Source: Bacillus siamensis KCTC 13613
Lineage (GTDB): Bacteria > Bacillota > Bacilli > Bacillales > Bacillaceae
Assembly (NCBI RefSeq): GCF_000262045.1
Contig: NZ_AJVF01000040.1
Coordinates: 219,135 to 283,134, forward strand
Length of the DNA stretch: 64,000 bases
Direction of reading: 5' to 3'
Within the stretch, counting starts at the first letter, position 1. Every line of letters starts with the position of its first letter. Positions 57,471-64,000 of this stretch are shown here, piece after piece. A model generated the notes under the pieces. That model was not told the DNA's origin. It was given only the letters and a program-made list of their open reading frames with translations, and searched no databases. Both the position numbers and the translations under genes were made by a program.

Positions 57471-57577
57471 CTATAATTTAAAATATCGTTTCATTCCGGG
57501 GGTTTTCCTCATACACTCTCTTATTTTTCCGCATATGTTAGAAGAAATAACAGATCCCGATGAAAGAGAGTGATAGT

Positions 57578-58933
57578 GTGGAAAAGACAACATTGACCGG
57601 GCGCATCGTCAGAAAAGATGACCCGGACTATAATGAAGCAAGAACCAATATCAACTTAAGCCTGCAAAGATATCCGGACATCATTGTGTTTTGCCAAAAC
57701 AAACATGATGCCGTCAATGCACTGAGATGGGCGCGTGAGAATAACGTGCCTTTCCGCATCAGAGGCGGAAGACACAGCTACGAGAATTTTTCCCTGTTAA
57801 ATGACGGGCTTGTCATTGATCTTAGTGAAATGAAGAAAATAAGAGTGAATAAAGATAAGCGGCTGGTCTCGATTGAAGCGGGTGCCGATTTGGGAGAAGT
57901 GTACCGGACACTCTGGCGGTACGGCTTGACTCTTCCCGCGGGAACCATTGCAAATGTGGGAATCACGGGGCTGGCGCTCGGAGGAGGAATCGGATATTTA
58001 ACAAGGGCTGCCGGCCTGACTTGCGATCGTCTCCTCCAACTCGAAATGATCACAGCAGACGAAAAAGCGGGTGCTGAATTGATAACAGTCAACCGCTCAA
58101 AGCATCCTGATTTATTTTGGGCGTCTCAGGGCGGAGGCGGCGGCAACTTCGGCATTGTCACATCTATGGTGTTTAAAGCCGTGCCGATCTCGTACGTAAC
58201 TATTTTTTCTGTCACTTGGGGCTGGGATGATTTCGAGGAGGTATTTAATACGTGGCAGAACTGGGCTCCATTTACAGATAACCGGCTTACTTCATCCATT
58301 CAGTTTTGGCCTAAAGAAGTCAACCGCATAGAAGCGCTCGGCCAATTTATCGGAACAAAAAATGAGCTGAAAGAACTGCTGGCTCCGTTAATGAAAGCGG
58401 GAAACCCGACAAGCGGCATGGTCAAGACAGTTCCGTTTATTAGAGCGGCAGCCTTTTTTAACAGCCCGGGAGGCAATGAGCCGCAAAAGATGAAGCGGTC
58501 AGGATCCTTTATTGAAAAACCATTGTCAACACGCGCAATTTCTGCTTTAAAATACTACTTGGAGCACGCTCCGAATAAAAACGCCAGTGTCTGGCAGCAA
58601 TCTCTCGGCGGGGCGGCCGGACGGATCGCTCCGGATCAAACGGCATTCTACTATCGCGACGCAATCATTGCCCAGGAATATATAACAAACTGGACATCTC
58701 CTGAAGAGGAAAGACAAAACGTCCGCTGGATCGAAGAGCTGAGAACGTCTCTTTCAAGAGAAACGATGGGGGATTACGTAAATTGGCCTGATATAGAAAT
58801 CAGAAACTGGCTGCGGACATATTACGGAGGAAATGTCGACCGCCTCCGTCAAGTCAAAACGAAGTATGACCCGGAAAACGTATTCCGCTTTGAGCAGAGC
58901 ATTCCGCCGTTTCGCCGGTCACCGTTTTTCTAA
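57578..58933 (+). CDS. ygaK: FAD-linked oxidase YgaK (berberine-bridge type)
   Basis: A 451-residue flavin oxidase. An FAD_binding_4 domain (about 30-195) and a C-terminal BBE domain (PENVFRFEQSIPP). His in RGGRHSYE and Cys in GLTCDRLL are at the places used for bicovalent FAD attachment. The substrate is unknown, probably a sugar or small alcohol. GTG at 57578 with AAAGAGAGTGAT upstream gives the B. subtilis length; an ATG lies six codons earlier. It is divergent from the ABC operon. Confidence 0.88.
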   Translation: MEKTTLTGRIVRKDDPDYNEARTNINLSLQRYPDIIVFCQNKHDAVNALRWARENNVPFRIRGGRHSYENFSLLNDGLVIDLSEMKKIRVNKDKRLVSIEAGADLGEVYRTLWRYGLTLPAGTIANVGITGLALGGGIGYLTRAAGLTCDRLLQLEMITADEKAGAELITVNRSKHPDLFWASQGGGGGNFGIVTSMVFKAVPISYVTIFSVTWGWDDFEEVFNTWQNWAPFTDNRLTSSIQFWPKEVNRIEALGQFIGTKNELKELLAPLMKAGNPTSGMVKTVPFIRAAAFFNSPGGNEPQKMKRSGSFIEKPLSTRAISALKYYLEHAPNKNASVWQQSLGGAAGRIAPDQTAFYYRDAIIAQEYITNWTSPEEERQNVRWIEELRTSLSRETMGDYVNWPDIEIRNWLRTYYGGNVDRLRQVKTKYDPENVFRFEQSIPPFRRSPFF

Positions 58934-58976
58934 AAAAAGATGAAGATGGACACACTCCATCCTCATCTTTTCTTTT
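58932..58976 (+). terminator. Bidirectional terminator between ygaK and thiC
   Basis: Stem AAAAGATGA-GATGGA with TCCATCCTCATCTTTT; A and T runs on both sides serve the two convergent genes. Confidence 0.8.
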
Positions 58977-60836
<1,860 letters not shown>

Positions 60837-60880
60837 CAGTCAGAAAGAAACTATTATTGTTTTCCACAACAATAATAAAA

Positions 60881-60978
60881 CCTTTACTTCCCCACGCTGG
60901 TACGAACCAGATCAGGTCCAAAGGGTTAAGAAGCCGCCGCTTCTCTCTCAGCCCGCTTAGACGGGCACCCCCAGTAAC
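60881..60978 (-). ncRNA. TPP riboswitch (thi box) of thiC
   Basis: On the minus strand the conserved parts CTGGGGGTGCCC, GGGCTGAGAGAG, ACCCTTTGGACCTGATCTGG and GTACCAGCGTGGGGAAG appear in order; these are the TPP aptamer hallmarks. With TPP bound, the terminator at 60803-60836 is expected to form. Confidence 0.96.
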
Positions 60979-61031
60979 TATTCATTTCGGTTTCATCGTA
61001 ACATAATTTGCATACAAAAAAAAGTATATTA

Positions 61032-61730
61032 TCAAAATTCAGATAACTGAATGACTGGAAGCTCTGTTTCCCTTACGCCTTCTTCAGTATCAAAAACCCT
61101 GTAACCCTTTGCCGTTTCCCGGGAAGAGACAGACCGGAACAGCTGATCGTTTTTATAATGAAGCGCAGCGCCGTCATCAGCGGCATAGCCCTCCTGAAGT
61201 TTATTTTCTGAAATCAGACGGTGATACACCGGCCGGCGCTCCGCTTCTCCGTCATAGTGAGGACAAAAGCTTCCAGGCAAAAACCCTAAAGCTTGCAACT
61301 CTCTCAAATCTCCTGACGAATCTGTCACTCCTTCTTCAAACCAGCAAATCGCCCCGGCGCTGAGACCAGCCAAGATTACACCGTTCTCCCAAGCCTCACG
61401 CAGAATAAGGCCGAGCCCCCATTCTTTCCATAAGACAAGCATATTACGCGTATTGCCGCCGCCGACATATATGATATCTTTCTTCATGAGAAAGGACCTG
61501 AGATCAGAACACGGCGGTTTAAACAGCGACAAGTGATCTGGCTTACACTCCAGCCTTTGAAAGGCCTGATAAAACCTGCCGATATAATTCTCCGAATCTC
61601 CGCTTGCCGTCGGCAAAAAACAAACTTCCGGCTTTGACCGCACCGATTGCTCTAAAATATATTGATCCAGCACAAGATGATCCGGCTCCATGGAAAACCC
61701 CCCGCCGCCCATTGCAATAATCTGCTTCAA
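61032..61730 (-). CDS. ygaJ: Peptidase E-like (S51) protein YgaJ
   Basis: A protein of about 232 residues of the peptidase S51 family. The nucleophile Ser lies in AGLSAGAICWFEEG; YVGGGNTRNML is the typical substrate loop, and HYDGEAERR the region of the His. Members cleave Asp-X dipeptides or cyanophycin pieces; the true substrate is not known. TTG at 61730 has GAGGTG 6 nt upstream; GTG and ATG up to 61739 are also in frame. Confidence 0.85.
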   Translation of the reverse strand: MKQIIAMGGGGFSMEPDHLVLDQYILEQSVRSKPEVCFLPTASGDSENYIGRFYQAFQRLECKPDHLSLFKPPCSDLRSFLMKKDIIYVGGGNTRNMLVLWKEWGLGLILREAWENGVILAGLSAGAICWFEEGVTDSSGDLRELQALGFLPGSFCPHYDGEAERRPVYHRLISENKLQEGYAADDGAALHYKNDQLFRSVSSRETAKGYRVFDTEEGVRETELPVIQLSEF

Positions 61731-61765
61731 CGTCATCACCTCTTTTTTCTCAAGTATAACAGCTC

Positions 61766-61806
61766 ATTAAAAAGACGGTATTCCGTTTTGGATACCGCCT
61801 TTTTAA
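61766..61806 (-). terminator. Terminator-like hairpin upstream of ygaJ
   Basis: Stem AAAGGCGGTATCC/GGAATACCGTCTTT with A and T runs on both sides. On the minus strand it ends transcription coming from the small hydrophobic frame or the tRNA side. Confidence 0.7.
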
Positions 61807-61820
61807 TATTTTTCGCATTG

Positions 61821-61904
61821 CTATCTGAAAAATGAAAAGACACCGTATAAAATAACAGAGATCACCGCAGCAATAAGCACCGGAACAAGCTTCGAGGGTG
61901 TCAC
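61821..61904 (-). CDS. Possible 27-residue hydrophobic peptide or gene remnant
   Basis: Minus-strand frame GTG ... TAG gives VTPSKLVPVLIAAVISVILY then GVFSFFR, a membrane helix. The frame is open 12 codons further upstream (IGAFAFPLSDNT), where a stop cuts it. No ribosome site is seen, and a terminator follows. It could be a small membrane protein or the last helix of a lost transporter. Confidence 0.35.
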   Translation of the reverse strand: MTPSKLVPVLIAAVISVILYGVFSFFR

Positions 61905-62025
61905 CGTATTATCACTGAGAGGGAAAGCAAACGCTCCAATTCGCTAATAATAAACTGGTATGGGATCTGAACCGCCCGCAGGCTTATCATTTTTCACAAG
62001 CCTTGGAGGGTATTTTCATACAACA

Positions 62026-62057
62026 AAAAAAGCTTCTACATATGTAGAAGCTTTCTT
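62026..62057 (-). terminator. Terminator of the trnD tRNA cluster
   Basis: Perfect stem AAAGCTTCTACAT/ATGTAGAAGCTTT with T7 on the minus strand, just after tRNA-Leu(CAA). Confidence 0.88.
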
Positions 62058-62058
62058 A

Positions 62059-62140
62059 TACCGGTGGCCGGGGTCGAACCGGCACTCCAGAAGGAACACG
62101 ATTTTGAGTCGTGCGCGTCTGCCAATTCCGCCACACCGGC
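62059..62140 (-). tRNA. tRNA-Leu (anticodon CAA)
   Basis: Acceptor GCCGGTG/CACCGGT, anticodon loop CTCAAAA, long variable arm, TpsiC GGTTCGACCC. CCA is not encoded. It has its own promoter, apart from the rest of the cluster. Confidence 0.93.
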
Positions 62141-62172
62141 ATGTAATACGTCGTGTTCAACCGACGTATATA

Positions 62173-62201
62173 AATATAACATGCATTTTATAAAGTGTCA
62201 A
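62173..62201 (-). promoter_or_regulatory. Separate promoter for tRNA-Leu(CAA)
   Basis: -35 TTGACA (62196-62201), 17-bp spacer and -10 TATATT (62173-62178), a near-consensus sigma-A promoter 33 bases before the tRNA. Confidence 0.8.
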
Positions 62202-62289
62202 CGGTTTTAGTAAAGTTTTTTTAATAGTGATGCAGTATACACGCTACAAGCAAGAAACTTCTATTCATAGTCTTGACGCTTTTATTATA

Positions 62290-62325
62290 TAAAAAAAGTG
62301 ATCTGCAATATGCAAATCACTCTCA
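62290..62325 (-). terminator. Internal terminator between the two tRNA-Leu genes
   Basis: Stem AGTGATTTGCA/TGCAGATCACT with T7 on the minus strand. It ends the main rrn-trnD transcript after tRNA-Leu(TAA). Confidence 0.82.
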
Positions 62326-62385
62326 TATATGTTTTGTAATGTAAAAATTGATGACCAATTTAACATGTTGCGTCCAAAGTTAAAT

Positions 62386-62474
62386 TGGTGCCGAGGGCCG
62401 GACTTGAACCGGCACGGTAGTCACCTACCGCAGGATTTTAAGTCCTGTGTGTCTGCCAATTCCACCACCCCGGC
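62386..62474 (-). tRNA. tRNA-Leu (anticodon TAA), CCA encoded
   Basis: Acceptor GCCGGGG/CTCGGC-type with discriminator A and CCA; anticodon loop CTTAAAA; long variable arm. Confidence 0.94.
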
Positions 62475-62481
62475 AAAAGAA

Positions 62482-62552
<71 letters not shown>

Positions 62553-62558
62553 GTAATT

Positions 62559-62633
62559 TGGAGCGGAAGACGGGATTCGAACCCGCGACCCCCACCTTGG
62601 CAAGGTGGTGTTCTACCACTGAACTACTTCCGC
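62559..62633 (-). tRNA. tRNA-Gly (anticodon GCC), CCA encoded
   Basis: Acceptor GCGGAAG/CTTCCGC; anticodon loop TTGCCAA; CCA present. Confidence 0.94.
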
Positions 62634-62684
62634 AGCATGTAAAGAACTTAATACATCTTATGCAGTTATATTAAAAAAATGAAA

Positions 62685-62756
62685 CTGGGCTAGCTGGATT
62701 CGAACCAACGCATGACGGAGTCAAAGTCCGTTGCCTTACCGCTTGGCTATAGCCCA
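62685..62756 (-). tRNA. tRNA-Gln (anticodon TTG)
   Basis: Acceptor TGGGCTA/TAGCCCA with discriminator G; anticodon TTG in CTTTGAC. CCA is not encoded. Confidence 0.94.
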
Positions 62757-62765
62757 ATGATAATA

Positions 62766-62842
62766 TGGGGCGATTGATGGGAATCGAACCCACGAGTGCC
62801 AGAGCCACAATCTGGTGCGTTAACCACTTCGCCACAACCGCC
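62766..62842 (-). tRNA. tRNA-His (anticodon GTG), CCA encoded
   Basis: The extra 5' G pairs with C73, as expected for histidine tRNA; anticodon GTG. Confidence 0.95.
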
Positions 62843-62870
62843 ATAATCTAAAGGTGAATAAATAATATAG

Positions 62871-62944
62871 TGGCAGGGGCAGTAGGAATCGAACCCACAC
62901 CGGAGGTTTTGGAGACCTCTGTTCTACCGTTAAACTATGCCCCT
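62871..62944 (-). tRNA. tRNA-Trp (anticodon CCA), CCA encoded
   Basis: Acceptor AGGGGCA/TGCCCCT, discriminator G; anticodon loop CTCCAAA. Confidence 0.95.
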
Positions 62945-62954
62945 ATTTATAAAA

Positions 62955-63039
62955 TGGTGGAGGGGGGCAGATTCGAACTGCCGAACCCTGAGGGAGCGGA
63001 TTTACAGTCCGCCGCGTTTAGCCACTTCGCTACCCCTCC
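62955..63039 (-). tRNA. tRNA-Tyr (anticodon GTA), CCA encoded
   Basis: Acceptor GGAGGGG/CCCCTCC; anticodon loop CTGTAAA; long variable arm. Confidence 0.95.
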
Positions 63040-63050
63040 ATCATTTAGAG

Positions 63051-63123
<73 letters not shown>

Positions 63124-63126
63124 AAA

Positions 63127-63202
<76 letters not shown>

Positions 63203-63214
63203 TTTTTATATAAA

Positions 63215-63291
63215 TGGCGGTCCGGACGGGACTCGAACCCGCGACCTCCTGCGTGACAGGCAGGCATTCTAACCAACTGAACTACCGGACC
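63215..63291 (-). tRNA. tRNA-Asp (anticodon GTC), CCA encoded
   Basis: Acceptor GGTCCGG/CCGGACC, discriminator G; anticodon loop CTGTCAC. Confidence 0.95.
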
Positions 63292-63298
63292 ATTTTTT

Positions 63299-63376
<78 letters not shown>

Positions 63377-63383
63377 ATAATAA

Positions 63384-63459
63384 TGGTGGAGGATGACGGG
63401 CTCGAACCGCCGACCCTCTGCTTGTAAGGCAGATGCTCTCCCAGCTGAGCTAATCCTCC
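63384..63459 (-). tRNA. tRNA-Val (anticodon TAC), CCA encoded
   Basis: Acceptor GGAGGAT/ATCCTCC; anticodon loop CTTACAA. Confidence 0.95.
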
Positions 63460-63469
63460 ATCATATAAG

Positions 63470-63541
63470 TGACCCGTACGGGATTCGAACCCGTGTTACC
63501 GCCGTGAAAGGGCGGTGTCTTAACCGCTTGACCAACGGGCC
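63470..63541 (-). tRNA. tRNA-Glu (anticodon TTC)
   Basis: Acceptor GGCCCGT/ACGGGTC, discriminator A; anticodon loop CTTTCAC. CCA is not encoded. Confidence 0.94.
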
Positions 63542-63577
63542 CTGGTATTTTTTCGTTTGTTATGTATTAATAATTAG

Positions 63578-63668
63578 TGGCGGAGAGCAAGGGATTCGAA
63601 CCCTTGAGACGGGGTTACCGCCTACACGATTTCCAATCGTGCTCCTTCGGCCACTCGGACAGCTCTCC
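63578..63668 (-). tRNA. tRNA-Ser (anticodon GGA), CCA encoded
   Basis: Acceptor GGAGAGC/GCTCTCC, discriminator G; anticodon loop TTGGAAA; long variable arm. Confidence 0.95.
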
Positions 63669-63673
63669 ATAAA

Positions 63674-63748
63674 TGGCTCCGCAGGTAGGATTCGAACCTA
63701 CGACCGATCGGTTAACAGCCGATAGCTCTACCACTGAGCTACTGCGGA
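63674..63748 (-). tRNA. tRNA-Asn (anticodon GTT), CCA encoded
   Basis: Acceptor TCCGCAG/CTGCGGA, discriminator G; anticodon loop CTGTTAA. It is the first tRNA after 5S rRNA. Confidence 0.95.
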
Positions 63749-63757
63749 ATGAAGTCT

Positions 63758-63873
<116 letters not shown>

Positions 63874-63977
63874 CATTTTAGTGACATGTATTATTATACT
63901 ATGTATTTCAGAAAAAGCAAGAGTTTTTTTGAAAAAATTCTCTCAAAACTAGATAACAGTAAGCATACATTCAAAAA

Positions 63978-64000
63978 TGGTTAAGTCCTCGATCGATTAG
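63978..64000 (-). rRNA. 23S ribosomal RNA, 3' end only
   Basis: The minus strand reads CTAATCGATCGAGGACTTAA then CC, the known 3' end of Bacillus 23S rRNA. The rest lies outside the window. The 104 bases between 23S and 5S hold only processing spacer. Confidence 0.92.

Overview
The window reads as chromosomal DNA of a Bacillus subtilis-group bacterium, most likely of the B. amyloliquefaciens/velezensis type. Gene content and order follow the B. subtilis block rrn-trnD - ygaJ - thiC - ygaK - katA - ssu - yhb - yhc - glp - yhd almost gene for gene, here mostly on the minus strand. Assignments rest on recognised protein families, motifs and remembered B. subtilis synteny; no database search was run. 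Site coordinates outside CDS ends may be off by one or two bases.

Right end (about 61-64 kb): the last bases of a 23S rRNA gene, a 5S rRNA gene and 16 tRNA genes in the trnD order (Asn to Leu), all minus strand. The last tRNA-Leu(CAA) appears to have its own promoter and terminator. Then come a peptidase-E-like protein, thiC behind a TPP riboswitch, and a divergent berberine-bridge-type oxidase.

44-57 kb is the accessory and most interesting part. katA (PerR box) is flanked by two units that I do not remember at this place in B. subtilis: a five-gene peptide-type ABC importer, preceded and translationally coupled to a small FbpB-like basic protein, and a lone amidohydrolase. Both carry a promoter and leader terminator of the same design as the neighbouring ssuBACD operon. 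They therefore look like one sulfur-responsive regulon with candidate new sulfur-scavenging functions.

30-44 kb: an HTH/membrane-protein pair, a Zur-controlled zinc-free S14 paralog (rpsNB), tRNA-Gly, queG, trmL, the bactofilins yhbE/yhbF with a MerR-like gene yhbD, a 30-residue membrane peptide, prkA-yhbH (sporulation/stress), and the MarR-controlled efflux operon yhbI-yhbJ-yhcABC.

18-30 kb: the GntR-controlled ABC operon yhcEFGHI, cspB, an eroded yhcJ (NlpA/MetQ-type lipoprotein) pseudogene, dgcK, tcyP, and sporulation genes yhcM (with a 93-bp tandem repeat), yhcN and yhcQ.

1-18 kb: a short YhcR (5'-nucleotidase part only) with its sortase YhcS, yhcT-yhcX, the glycerol regulon glpP-glpFK-glpD with two GlpP-type leader terminators and a cre-like site, pgcA, the yhcYZ two-component pair, yhdA-yhdC, and the last codons of a probable NlpC/P60 hydrolase (lytF-like).
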